Assembly (NCBI GenBank): GCA_050747525.1
Contig: JBOGOC010000079.1
Span: 1-38,138, forward strand
Length of the DNA stretch: 38,138 nucleotides
Reading direction: 5' to 3'
Source of the DNA: JBOGOC01 sp050747525
GTDB lineage: Bacteria; Acidobacteriota; Polarisedimenticolia; JACPZX01; DASXTC01
The notes under the pieces are model-generated. The model saw only the letters and a list, made by a program, of their open reading frames with translations. It had not been told where the DNA came from and searched no databases. This document shows positions 1 to 8,663 of this stretch, one piece after another. Positions within the stretch are counted from its first letter, which is position 1. Each line of letters begins with the position of its first letter. The position numbers were made by a program, and so were the translations under genes.

Positions 1-1304
<1,304 letters not shown>

Positions 1305-1311
1305 CTGTCGT

Positions 1312-1340
1312 AGTCTAGAGAGCCATACGCCGAGTGTCAA
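1312..1340 (-). promoter_or_regulatory. Sigma70-type promoter of the NtrC-family gene
   Basis: On the minus strand, TTGACA (1340-1335) is followed after 17 nt by TAGACT (1317-1312). The predicted start, 6-8 nt after the -10, falls at about 1306-1304, on the ATG, which implies a leaderless mRNA. The -35 is embedded in a dyad AGTGTC-N10-GACACT (1333-1354), so the regulator may control its own gene. Confidence 0.75.
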
Positions 1341-1372
1341 TTAAACCCGACACTCCATCCGGTTTTCCCGGA
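1333..1372. promoter_or_regulatory. Two adjacent dyads, candidate activator (enhancer) sites
   Basis: AGTGTC (1333-1338) and GACACT (1349-1354) form a perfect inverted repeat with a 10-nt gap. TCCGG (1358-1362) and CCGGA (1368-1372) form a second with a 5-nt gap. They lie about 80-120 bp upstream of the sigma54 promoter, the usual distance for NtrC-type upstream activating sequences, and the first overlaps the -35 of the NtrC-family gene. The function is inferred from position and symmetry only. Confidence 0.4.
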
Positions 1373-1452
1373 CAGGCTATTCCGTACACTTCCCTAGGCG
1401 CTTGAAAGGCGCACCCCCGTGGGCATTCTCGGGGCGGCAGTTTCGGCAAACC

Positions 1453-1468
1453 TGGCAAGCCCGTTGCA
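1453..1468 (+). promoter_or_regulatory. Sigma54 (-24/-12) promoter
   Basis: TGGCA (1453-1457), six bases, then TTGCA (1464-1468) matches the sigma54 consensus TGGCAC-N5-TTGCW, with the invariant GG and GC in the correct 12-nt phase. It points away from the NtrC-family gene. The expected start is about 1479. No convincing protein gene lies between it and the terminator at 1758-1792. Confidence 0.7.
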
Positions 1469-1493
1469 TAGGGTCATGACGGTTTCTTGAGCT

Positions 1494-1619
1494 AGGCGTG
1501 ATGGCGAGTGTAACCACGGCTCAAGCTCTGATTCACGAGGTCCTTCCCAGCAGCAGCGGGGCAGCCGGGGAGGGGCAGCGAGAGTGGGAGGTTCTGACGT
1601 GGTTACCGCCATCACGCCT
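1494..1619. repeat. Long imperfect inverted repeat
   Basis: AGGCGTGATGGCG (1494-1506) and TAACCACG (1511-1518) are matched in inverted order by CGTGGTTA (1598-1605) and CGCCATCACGCCT (1607-1619). The left arm carries about three extra bases between its two blocks. The 79-nt centre contains a smaller pairing of CCTTCCC with GGGAGGG. It could be the stem of a structured RNA or the ends of a small palindromic element. No target-site duplication is obvious. Confidence 0.7.
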
Positions 1620-1757
1620 CGAAGTTCCTTGAGATCCGGAGCCGCCACCCAACCTCAACCCTCAACCCGCAGACGAGGGAAAAGTGGCGCTGATCGGCTG
1701 GTGACGGCCGGTCGCTAATAACAATCCCACCGCACCGACTGGTGGCTCCGGGGTATT

Positions 1758-1792
1758 GAGAGGGGGTCCTCACGGACCCCCTCTTCGTTTTT
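1758..1792 (+). terminator. Intrinsic terminator
   Basis: GAGAGGGGGTCC (1758-1769), loop TCAC, then GGACCCCCTCTT (1774-1785), followed by CGTTTTT. The stem of about 11 bp with a T-tract only on the plus side marks the end of a plus-strand transcript coming from about 1479. On the minus strand the same hairpin directly follows the tatD stop codon but lacks a T-run, so it could act weakly in both directions. Confidence 0.85.
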
Positions 1793-2598
1793 CAAGAGCA
1801 CTTCTTGCCGGCCGAAGGGCGTCCCGCGAAGAGCCGCTCGGCGTTTGCGGCCGTGGCCTCGGCCAGCCTCTCGTAGGGCTCCCCGCGAAACGCCGCCAGG
1901 GCGCGCGCCACATCGGCCACCCTGGCCGGCTCGTTGCGGCCTCCCCGGCGAGGCTCGGGCGCGAGATAGGGAGCGTCCGTCTCCACCAGCAGGCGGTCCA
2001 GCGGGACCAGGCGCGCAGCATCCCGGATCTCGTCCGCCTTCTTGAAGGTCACGATCCCCGAGAAGGACACGTGCAGGCCCAGGTCCAGGCACCGTCGCGC
2101 AAAGGGGGCGTCCTCCGAGAAGCAGTGGAGCATTCCCCCCACCTCGGAGACTCTCTCTTCCTCGAGGATGGCCGCGAGGTCCTGCCGGGCGGCGCGGCAA
2201 TGGATCACCAGAGGAAGTCCCGTCGACCGGGCCACACCGATCTGCGCCCGGAGTGCTTCGCGCTGCGCCTCGTGAGGCGAGCGGCTGTAGTGGTAGTCGA
2301 GCCCCACTTCGCCGATGGCCACGATCTCCGTGTGCGCCTCGACGAACCCCGCGAGCCGCGCGGCCCCGCCGTCGCTCCACTGGCTGGCCTGGTGCGGGTG
2401 AATTCCGACCGCGCCGCGCAGGCCGCGCCCGCCATGAGCCCGGGCCAGCGAGACCTGGGCGTCCATGTCGCTCCAGGACGTGGCGCAGGTGACGATGGTG
2501 CGGACCCCCCCATCCCACGCGCGCGCCATCACGGCGTCGAGGTCTTCCTGAAAGACCGCCATGGCCAGATGCGCGTGCGCGTCGGCCAGCCGGGACAT
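1792..2598 (-). CDS. tatD: TatD-family metal-dependent deoxyribonuclease
   Basis: A cytoplasmic TIM-barrel metallohydrolase of the TatD/YcfH family (268 aa, the family's usual length), whose members act as 3'-5' exonucleases or DNases. The metal-site motifs occur in order: DAHAHL near the N-terminus, GIHPH (about 66-70), GEVGLDYHY (about 96-104), HCRAA, HCFSED and ETDAPYLAPEP near the C-terminus. The start ATG at 2598 lies 7 nt after the metG stop, so it is the last gene of larC-metG-tatD. The metG-tatD adjacency is common in bacteria. Assignment to the family is secure; the exact substrate is not deducible. Confidence 0.93.
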   Translation of the reverse strand: MSRLADAHAHLAMAVFQEDLDAVMARAWDGGVRTIVTCATSWSDMDAQVSLARAHGGRGLRGAVGIHPHQASQWSDGGAARLAGFVEAHTEIVAIGEVGLDYHYSRSPHEAQREALRAQIGVARSTGLPLVIHCRAARQDLAAILEEERVSEVGGMLHCFSEDAPFARRCLDLGLHVSFSGIVTFKKADEIRDAARLVPLDRLLVETDAPYLAPEPRRGGRNEPARVADVARALAAFRGEPYERLAEATAANAERLFAGRPSAGKKCS

Positions 2599-2605
2599 GG
2601 TCTTC

Positions 2606-4591
2606 TCAGCGCACCACGGAGCCCGGAGGGACTTCGGCGTCGAAGGTGGCCACGATCGGGCGCCCGCCGTCGTCCGCCGCCAGGATCATCCCCTGCGACT
2701 CCACTCCCCGCATCCGGCGCGGGGCCAGGTTGGCGACCAGGATGACCGTCTTACCCACCAGGGTCTCGGGAGCGTACTGCAGCGCGATGCCGGCCAGCAC
2801 GGTGCGCTTCTCGGTGCCGATGTCCACGAGCAGCTTGAGGAGCTTGTCGGCGCCGGCCACTTTCTCGGCTTCCAGCACGCGGCCGGTGCGCAGCTTCACC
2901 TTGAGGAAGTCGTCGATGGTGATGGTGTCGGATGCCGCGGGCTGAGCAGGGCCCGCGGGAGCCGGCGGAGGAGCGTCCTTGCCTTGTTCCATGGTCTTCT
3001 CCTGGGAAGGTGATGAGAAGTAGGCAGACTTGTCCACACGGGGGAACAGCGCCTCGCCGCGCCGGACGCGCTGGCCGGGCGCCAGCCCGCCCCAGTCCAA
3101 CCCGGCCATCCCCCGGTCCTCGGGCGCGCCCGGACATCCGAGCTGGGCCCACATCGTCCGCGCGGCCGTGGGCATCACAGGGTTGACCGCGACCGCCACG
3201 AGACGGAGCGCCTCGGCGGCGTCGTACAGGACGGTGTCCAGCAGGCCCTGCGATCCGGGCGAGGGATCCTTGGCCAGCTTCCAGGGCTCCGCGGCGACGA
3301 TGAACCGGTTGGTCCAGCTGACCAGCTCCCACACCGCGGCCAGTCCTTCGTGGAAACGGAGATCCTCGAAGGCATCGCGCCAGGCGCGAACGACGCGCTC
3401 GGCCGTCTCGCGCGATCCTTCCCCGGGAAGAGGGCCGGCGGGGGCCTGATCGGATCCCTGCGGCAGGGGGCGCTGAGGGATCACGCCCGCGCGGAAGTCC
3501 TCGACCATCTTGAGCAGGCGGCTCAGGAGATTACCCAGGTCGTTGGCCAGATCGGTGTTGATCCTGTCCACGAGAGCTTCCTCGGAGAACTGCGCGTCCT
3601 GGCCGAAGGCCATCTCGCGCAGCAGGAAGTAGCGCAGCGCCGCGGGACCGAACGAGTCCAGCAGCGGGAGCGGGTCCACGATGTTGCCCGAGGACTTGGA
3701 CATCTTCTGTTCGGAGCGGAGCCACCAGCCGTGCGCGAAGACCGTCTCGGGCAAGGGGAGGTCCGCCGCCATGAGGAAGGCGGGCCAGTACACGGCATGG
3801 AAGCGAAGGATGTCCTTGCCCACCAGGTGAAGGTCGGCCGGCCAGAACTCGGTGAAGAGGGGAGTCCGCTCGGGCCCTCCCAGGGCGGTCACGTAGTTGG
3901 ACAGCGCGTCGAACCACACGTAGAAGATGTGCCGGTCGGCTCCCGGCAGCGGTATCCCCCACGAGAAAGCCGTGCGCGAGATCGACAGGTCCCTGAGGCC
4001 CATCTCCACGAAGCGGCGCACCTCGTTGAAGCGGAAATCGGGGCGCACGAACCTCGGATGGCTCGCGTAGTACTTCAGCAGCGGCTCCTGGTAGCGGGAC
4101 AGGCGGAAGAAGTACGACTCCTCGCGCACCTTCTCCACCGGGTGGCCCTGCTCGGGGCATCGCCCGTCGACGATCTGGCTCTCCGGGTAGAACGACTCGC
4201 AGCCCGTGCAGTACATCCCTTCGTAAGCGTCGAGATAGACGTCGCCACGCTCGCGGATGCGCTCGAACAGCGCTTCCACCCCCCGGCGATGACGGGGCTC
4301 GGTGGTCCGGATGAAGTCGTCGTGCGTGATCTCGAGCCGGCGCCACAGATCGTGGTACCGGGCCACGACGCGGTCCGCCAGCTCGAGCGGCGGGATCCCC
4401 TGGCGTGCCGCAGCCCGCTCGATCTTCTGCCCGTGCTCGTCGGTGCCGGTCAGGAAGCGTGTCTTGACGCCGAGCATGCGCTGGTAGCGGGCGATGACGT
4501 CGGCCACCACGGTGGTGTAGGTGTGACCGATGTGCGGCACGTCGTTCACGTAATAGATGGGGGTCGTGACGTAGCAGCGATCGGATGTCAT
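2606..4591 (-). CDS. metG: Methionyl-tRNA synthetase
   Basis: Class I aminoacyl-tRNA synthetase (661 aa) that charges initiator and elongator tRNA-Met in the cytoplasm. The protein begins MTSDRCYVTTPIYYVN and has the HIGH motif as PHIGH (about 19-23), a knuckle with CTGC followed by a Cys/His pair (CPEQGH) for one zinc, and KMSKS in EQKMSKSSGN. After a proline/alanine-rich linker comes a C-terminal tRNA-binding OB-fold (LKVKLRTGRVLEAEKV and NLAPRRMRGVESQGM). The start ATG (4591-4589) overlaps the larC stop as ATGA. The same frame is open further upstream to about 5848, but that part is antisense-quality sequence over larC and is not part of the protein. Confidence 0.97.
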   Translation of the reverse strand: MTSDRCYVTTPIYYVNDVPHIGHTYTTVVADVIARYQRMLGVKTRFLTGTDEHGQKIERAAARQGIPPLELADRVVARYHDLWRRLEITHDDFIRTTEPRHRRGVEALFERIRERGDVYLDAYEGMYCTGCESFYPESQIVDGRCPEQGHPVEKVREESYFFRLSRYQEPLLKYYASHPRFVRPDFRFNEVRRFVEMGLRDLSISRTAFSWGIPLPGADRHIFYVWFDALSNYVTALGGPERTPLFTEFWPADLHLVGKDILRFHAVYWPAFLMAADLPLPETVFAHGWWLRSEQKMSKSSGNIVDPLPLLDSFGPAALRYFLLREMAFGQDAQFSEEALVDRINTDLANDLGNLLSRLLKMVEDFRAGVIPQRPLPQGSDQAPAGPLPGEGSRETAERVVRAWRDAFEDLRFHEGLAAVWELVSWTNRFIVAAEPWKLAKDPSPGSQGLLDTVLYDAAEALRLVAVAVNPVMPTAARTMWAQLGCPGAPEDRGMAGLDWGGLAPGQRVRRGEALFPRVDKSAYFSSPSQEKTMEQGKDAPPPAPAGPAQPAASDTITIDDFLKVKLRTGRVLEAEKVAGADKLLKLLVDIGTEKRTVLAGIALQYAPETLVGKTVILVANLAPRRMRGVESQGMILAADDGGRPIVATFDAEVPPGSVVR

Positions 4592-5778
4592 CGGGTCTTT
4601 TCCCAAGCGGCCGCGGCGGCGGCCTGCACACGCTTGAGGGGCACGCGCCGGCGCGCGGCCAGCCGGCGGCAGTCCTCGTACTCGGGCTGGGCCTGCACGA
4701 CCCGTCCGTTCAGCGACGCCACCTTCATGCGAACGCGCCCGTAGCGAGTCGTCACCCGGGTCTCGCGCCGGTCCAGCTCCAGCCGCTCCTCGCGGCGGTG
4801 CCGGATCCCCAGCGTCGTGCTCTCCTCGAAGAGGACGCGTGCCGCGTCCTTGACCAGATCCGCGGCGCAGATGACGGTGACCAGGACGCCGGGGCGGTCC
4901 TTCTTCATGTGAACGCCAGTGTAGAACACCTCCAGCGCGCCCAGAGCGAAGAGCCGCTCCCTGAGGTAGCCGAACCCCTGCGGGTTCATGTCGTCGATCG
5001 TGCATTCGAGGACCGACACCTCGGCATCGGCGATGGGTTCCTGCGCGGGCCAGGAGCGCCCGACCAGCACGCGCGTCACGTTGGGGCGATCCGCGTCGTC
5101 GCGCGAGCCCGCCCCGTAGCCAACCCGCTCGATGACCATGGGCGGAGGCGGGCCGAACGACGAGGCCAGCGTGCTCACGATGGCGGCTCCCGTGGGCGTG
5201 ACCCGCTCCCCGGGGCCTCCGTCCGCATAGATCGGCGCCCCTGCCAGCAGCTCCGCCGTGGCGGGAGCCGGCACGGGAAGCAGGCCGTGGTGCGCCGCCA
5301 CGGCGCCGTGGCCGACGTTGAGCGGCGAGCAGATCAGGCGTCCCCCGTCCAGGATGCTCCCCAGCTCCTGCAGCCCGGCCACCCCGCCCACGATGTCCAC
5401 GATGGCGTCCACCGCCCCCAGCTCGTGCAGGTGGACCTTGTCCACCGGGATCCGGTGCAAGCGTGCCTCCACGCGGATCAGCCGCTCGAAGACGCGCAGC
5501 GAGGCATCCCTCACGCGCGGATCCAGGCGCGCCCTGTTCAGCAGGGCCCGGATCTCCTTCCATCCCCGGTGGTGGACGTCGCGCCCGACGTGGACGTCGA
5601 ATTTCACGGCGCCCAGCGACGCGCGCCGCACCCGCCGTGTGGAGATGCGGTATCCCTTCAGCGGCAGCGCGCCGAGGCGGGATTGAAGGGCGCGGCGGTC
5701 CAGCCCGGCGTCCAGCATCGCGCCCAGCAGCATGTCTCCGCTGAGCCCGCTCGCGCAGTCGAGGTAGAGGAGGCGCAT
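4588..5778 (-). CDS. larC: LarC-like nickel-pincer cofactor nickel chelatase (DUF111)
   Basis: LarC inserts nickel into the pyridinium-3,5-bisthiocarboxylic acid mononucleotide cofactor, first known from lactate racemase. The 396-aa protein has the family's N-terminal signature DCASGLSGDMLLGAMLDAG, a central VHLHELGAVDAIVDIVG with the conserved His-rich segment, and a C-terminal part with ECTIDDMNPQ and GVHMKKDRPGVLVTV. In Lactobacillus plantarum LarC is made by a programmed frameshift between larC1 and larC2; here one uninterrupted frame covers both halves. No larA, larB or larE is present, so the acceptor enzyme is elsewhere or different. It is the first gene of larC-metG-tatD, 45 nt downstream of a good promoter. 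Confidence 0.9.
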   Translation of the reverse strand: MRLLYLDCASGLSGDMLLGAMLDAGLDRRALQSRLGALPLKGYRISTRRVRRASLGAVKFDVHVGRDVHHRGWKEIRALLNRARLDPRVRDASLRVFERLIRVEARLHRIPVDKVHLHELGAVDAIVDIVGGVAGLQELGSILDGGRLICSPLNVGHGAVAAHHGLLPVPAPATAELLAGAPIYADGGPGERVTPTGAAIVSTLASSFGPPPPMVIERVGYGAGSRDDADRPNVTRVLVGRSWPAQEPIADAEVSVLECTIDDMNPQGFGYLRERLFALGALEVFYTGVHMKKDRPGVLVTVICAADLVKDAARVLFEESTTLGIRHRREERLELDRRETRVTTRYGRVRMKVASLNGRVVQAQPEYEDCRRLAARRRVPLKRVQAAAAAAWEKTR

Positions 5779-5829
5779 AGCTTCCCCGGGAGCGCAAATG
5801 GAAGGAATTGAAAGAGTTAAAGAGCGGCG

Positions 5830-5858
5830 ATGTTACGATGGAGAACACGGAGTGTCAA
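5830..5858 (-). promoter_or_regulatory. Promoter of the larC-metG-tatD operon
   Basis: On the minus strand TTGACA (5858-5853), 17 nt, then TAACAT (5835-5830). Predicted start about 5823, giving a leader of about 45 nt with a purine-rich GGGGAAG just before the larC ATG. The -35 shares the TTGACACTC context of the promoter at 1312-1340. Confidence 0.75.
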
Positions 5859-5875
5859 GGAACGTCACTTTACGC

Positions 5876-5881
5876 TAACAT
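5876..5881 (+). promoter_or_regulatory. Candidate -10 for the asparaginase-ECF operon
   Basis: TAACAT (5876-5881) lies 17 nt downstream of the same hexamer that forms the larC -35, read in the opposite direction (TGTCAA, a poor -35). The two -10 boxes are placed symmetrically about it. A start 7-8 nt later would land on the in-frame GTG at 5890. Strength without an activator is doubtful. Confidence 0.45.
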
Positions 5882-5916
5882 CGCGCGCCGTGCCTTCCTC
5901 ACGACAGCCCTCTCCG

Positions 5917-6945
5917 ATGGGCACGTATCTTCCCGCGGTCGAGGTGACCCGCGGTCCCCTGGTGGAATCGGTGCACGCCGCCGCCGTGGCCGTGGCCGGA
6001 GCCCAGGGGGCCATCGTGGCCCGGCTCGGAGGGGTCGAGCACGCCGTCTTCCTGCGCTCCGCGGCCAAGCCGTTTCAGGCTATCGCCGTCCTGGAAAGCG
6101 GAGCGGTGGAGCGGTTCCGCCTCTCCACCGAAGAGATCGCGGTCATGACCGGCTCACACAACAGTGAGCCCGATCATCTGGAGGCGGTGTCCTCCCTGCT
6201 CGGGAAGATCGGCCTGGACGCGTCGGCCCTGCAATGCGGCACGCACGTTCCCTTCAGCCGCAAGGTGGCCGAGGCCTACCGCCGGGAAGGGCGCCCCTTC
6301 ACCGCCCTGGAGAACAACTGCTCGGGCAAGCACGCGGGGATGCTGGCGGCGGCCCTGGCAGGCGGGCACCAGGCGGCCACGTATCTCGATCCGTCCCATC
6401 CCGTGCAGCAACGTATCCTCGGCGTGATGGCGGACATGACCGGCCGCGTGCGGGATCGCATCGAAGTGGCGATCGACGGATGCGGGGTTCCGACCTTCGG
6501 CGTGACGCTGGCCGAGGCGGCCCGTGCCTTCGCCCGGCTGCTGCCGGCCGGATCGAGCGGGGGCCCGCACGCGGAAGCGGCATCGCGCGTGGTGGAAGCC
6601 ATGCGTGCCCACCCTCTGATGGTGGCCGGCCGGGGGATGCTCGACACCGCGCTCACGGCGCATCCGCGCCATCGGATGGTGGCCAAGCGCGGAGCGGAAG
6701 GGGTCCAGTGCGTGGCGTTCCAGCCGGATCAGGGGGGCCCGCTCGGCCTGGCCGCCAAGATAGGGGACGGGGACAACGGGCGCGCGCGCGTGGCCATCGC
6801 GTGCGAGGCGCTGCGCCAGCTCGGCATCCTGGAAGATGGCGAGGCCGCCGGCCTGTCCGACGAGCGCGAGACGCTGGTCGTGCGCAACAATGCCGGGCGC
6901 GAGGTGGGCCGGGTCCGTCCGGCATTCGTCCTGAACAGGACGTGA
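5917..6945 (+). CDS. L-asparaginase, Rhizobium etli (class 3 / Asparaginase_II) type
   Basis: Hydrolyses L-asparagine to aspartate and ammonia. The 342-aa protein belongs to the R. etli ReAV-type family, unrelated to the E. coli enzymes. Family residues visible in order are the Ser-x2-Lys pair in RSAAKP, the serine of TGSHNSEP, the zinc-site Cys and Lys in NNCSGKHAGM, the third zinc ligand in DGCGVPTFGV and the late lysine in VAKRGAEG. I chose ATG 5917 because homologous sequence begins right after it. A GTG at 5890, nine bases after a TAACAT box, is an alternative leaderless start. The stop overlaps the start of the ABC ATPase gene as GTGA, so the two are co-translated, which is an unusual pairing. 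Confidence 0.9.
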   Translation: MGTYLPAVEVTRGPLVESVHAAAVAVAGAQGAIVARLGGVEHAVFLRSAAKPFQAIAVLESGAVERFRLSTEEIAVMTGSHNSEPDHLEAVSSLLGKIGLDASALQCGTHVPFSRKVAEAYRREGRPFTALENNCSGKHAGMLAAALAGGHQAATYLDPSHPVQQRILGVMADMTGRVRDRIEVAIDGCGVPTFGVTLAEAARAFARLLPAGSSGGPHAEAASRVVEAMRAHPLMVAGRGMLDTALTAHPRHRMVAKRGAEGVQCVAFQPDQGGPLGLAAKIGDGDNGRARVAIACEALRQLGILEDGEAAGLSDERETLVVRNNAGREVGRVRPAFVLNRT

Positions 6946-8663
6946 TCGCCGCGGGCCCCTCGCCCGCGCTGTCGGCGCGAGGTCTGACCTTCACCTACCG
7001 CCAGGGCGCCCATCCCGCACTCTCGGAGGTGGACCTCGATCTGGCCCCCGGCGAATGGGGCCTCCTTCTCGGGCCCACGGGCGCAGGCAAGTCGACCCTG
7101 GCGCGGATCCTCAACCGGACCATCCCCCGCTTCTTTCCCGGCCGCCTGGAAGGGACCATCGAGGTGGCGGGGAGGGACACGCGCGGCCTCACCGTGCCCG
7201 CCATGGCGCAGCTCGTGGGCGTGGTGTTCCAGGACTTCGAGACGCAGATCGTCTCGACGACCTGCCTGCTGGAGGTGGCCTTCGCCATGGAGAGCCGGTG
7301 CCTGCCTCCGGCGGAGACGCAGCGGCGCGCTCTGGCCCTGCTGGCGCGCGTGGGCCTGGAAGGCTTCGCCGGCCGCGACCCCGCGACGCTCTCGGGTGGC
7401 GAGAAGCAGCGCCTGGTGATCGCGGCGGTGCTTGCCCTCGAAGCGCCGCTGCTGGTGCTCGACGAGCCGGCCAGCGACCTCGACCCCGCGGGCCGCGAGG
7501 CGATGTACGCGCTGGTGTCGCGCCTGGAAGGGACCACGCTCCTCGTGGATCACGACCTGGAGGCCCTTCCCGTGACGCAGCGGGGAGTCCTGCTCGAAGG
7601 GGGCCGGGTCATGGAGGCCTGGCAGGGGCCGGCGAATCTCCCGCGGCGCGCCGCCCGCCTGGAGTCGTCGGGTGTGAGGCCGGCGCCCATCCCGCGGCTC
7701 ATCGCCGACCTCGAAACACGATGGAGCGATCGCGTCCCGGGGGATCTTCCTCCCGATCCGGATGCGTTCTCGCGACGACTGCGCGGCCTGGGCTGGAGCC
7801 TCTCCGGCTCCACGCCCGTCCGCCCCTCTCCACCTCTCGAGGAGATCCTGGTCTGCGATCGGGTGTCCCACGTGTTCGGCGAAGGTCCCTCCGCGGTGCG
7901 CGCGCTCGACGATGTGTCGCTGGCGGTCCGCCGGGCGGAGCGGCTGGTGATCATCGGGGCCAATGGATCCGGCAAGACCACGTTGGCGCGCCATCTCAAC
8001 GGCCTGATCGCGCCCACCGGAGGCCGCGTCATGTGGATGGGCAGGGACGTCCGGTCTCTCACCGCGCGCCAGCGGGCCCGGGAGATCGGGTTCGTCTTCC
8101 AGAACCCCGATCATCAGATCTTCGCTCCCACGCTGCTCGAGGAGGCCGTCTTCGGCCCCTTGCAGCAGGGAGTGGCGCCGGCGCTGGCGCGCGAGCAGGC
8201 GGGCCGCGCCCTGGCGGCGGTGGGGCTCGAGGCCCTGGAGGAGGCCGATCCCTTCACGCTGACCAAAGGAGAGAGGCAGCGCCTGGCGGTCGCTTCGGCG
8301 CTGGCGTGCGAGCCGTCGCTGATCGTGCTGGACGAGCCCACCACGGGGCTGGACCTTCGACAGCAACGCGATCTCATGGCGCTGCTCGATCGGCTTCAGG
8401 AACAAGGGCACGCGCTGGTGATCATCACCCACGCGCTGTGGCTGGTCGACGATCGCACGCATCGGGTGGCGCTGATGTCCCGCGGACGCCTGGTGGCCGT
8501 GGGGCCGCCCGGAGAGGTGCTGCTGGACCAGGAGACCATGCACGAGGCGGGGCTTCGTCTGCCCGATCTGGCGCGGCTGAGCCGGGCGTGGGGTGCGCCG
8601 CTGATGACGGCGGACCGCTGGGCTGCGTCCCTGAAACCCCCGGGAGCGGGGAGCGGCGGATGA
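6942..8663 (+). CDS. Energy-coupling factor transporter ATPase, two ABC domains fused
   Basis: A cytoplasmic ATPase that powers an ECF-type vitamin or metal importer. The 573-aa chain fuses two nucleotide-binding domains normally encoded as EcfA1 and EcfA2. Domain 1 has Walker A GPTGAGKS (44-51), Q-loop VFQDFETQIVS, signature LSGGEKQR, Walker B LLVLDEPASDLD and switch His in LLVDHD. Domain 2 has Walker A GANGSGKT (339-346), Q-loop FQNPDHQIFAPT, signature LTKGERQR, Walker B LIVLDEPTTGLD and switch His in IITHA. The Q-loop sequences are typical of ECF ATPases. The start GTG 6942 overlaps the asparaginase stop and the stop overlaps the ecfT start (ATGA). No substrate-binding S component is encoded nearby, so the cargo is unknown. 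Confidence 0.92.
   Translation: MIAAGPSPALSARGLTFTYRQGAHPALSEVDLDLAPGEWGLLLGPTGAGKSTLARILNRTIPRFFPGRLEGTIEVAGRDTRGLTVPAMAQLVGVVFQDFETQIVSTTCLLEVAFAMESRCLPPAETQRRALALLARVGLEGFAGRDPATLSGGEKQRLVIAAVLALEAPLLVLDEPASDLDPAGREAMYALVSRLEGTTLLVDHDLEALPVTQRGVLLEGGRVMEAWQGPANLPRRAARLESSGVRPAPIPRLIADLETRWSDRVPGDLPPDPDAFSRRLRGLGWSLSGSTPVRPSPPLEEILVCDRVSHVFGEGPSAVRALDDVSLAVRRAERLVIIGANGSGKTTLARHLNGLIAPTGGRVMWMGRDVRSLTARQRAREIGFVFQNPDHQIFAPTLLEEAVFGPLQQGVAPALAREQAGRALAAVGLEALEEADPFTLTKGERQRLAVASALACEPSLIVLDEPTTGLDLRQQRDLMALLDRLQEQGHALVIITHALWLVDDRTHRVALMSRGRLVAVGPPGEVLLDQETMHEAGLRLPDLARLSRAWGAPLMTADRWAASLKPPGAGSGG

Larger units (their letters stand above)
1479..1792 (+). ncRNA. Putative sigma54-dependent structured small RNA (about 315 nt)
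   Basis: The interval runs from the start predicted for the sigma54 promoter to the T-tract of an intrinsic terminator. It contains a long imperfect inverted repeat (1494-1518 with 1598-1619) and a second pairing (CCGGAGCC at 1636-1643 with GGCTCCGG at 1744-1751, extended by ACC/GGT beyond a 3-nt bulge). The best reading frame, 43 codons from ATG 1501 to TGA 1632, lacks a good ribosome-binding site and starts inside the repeat, so I treat the transcript as non-coding. It lacks the hallmarks of tmRNA, RNase P RNA and SRP RNA. Other sigma54-dependent sRNAs encoded beside an NtrC-type activator are Qrr (LuxO) in Vibrio and Pxr in Myxococcus. Homology to either is not claimed. Confidence 0.5.

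Noticed and set aside
1441..1520. GGCAAACC and nearby bases resembling a c-di-GMP (GEMM) riboswitch
   Set aside because: The conserved GGACGCAAAGCC segment and tetraloop-receptor parts are missing.
1394..1648. An 84-codon minus-strand frame in the non-coding interval
   Set aside because: No ribosome-binding site, no recognisable domain, and it runs through both arms of the inverted repeat; structure explains the sequence better.
1671..1706. tmRNA-like tag frame (GCA GAC GAG ... TGG TGA) in the non-coding interval
   Set aside because: The window lacks the tRNA-like ends of tmRNA, a T-arm sequence and a 3' CCA, so the resemblance is chance.
2606..5848. A 1,080-codon open frame that would fuse larC-region sequence to MetG
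   Set aside because: Only codons from ATG 4591 encode MetG. The upstream part is the shifted frame of larC, rich in Arg/Gly/Ala/Pro, and has no homology; the ATGA overlap explains the arrangement.
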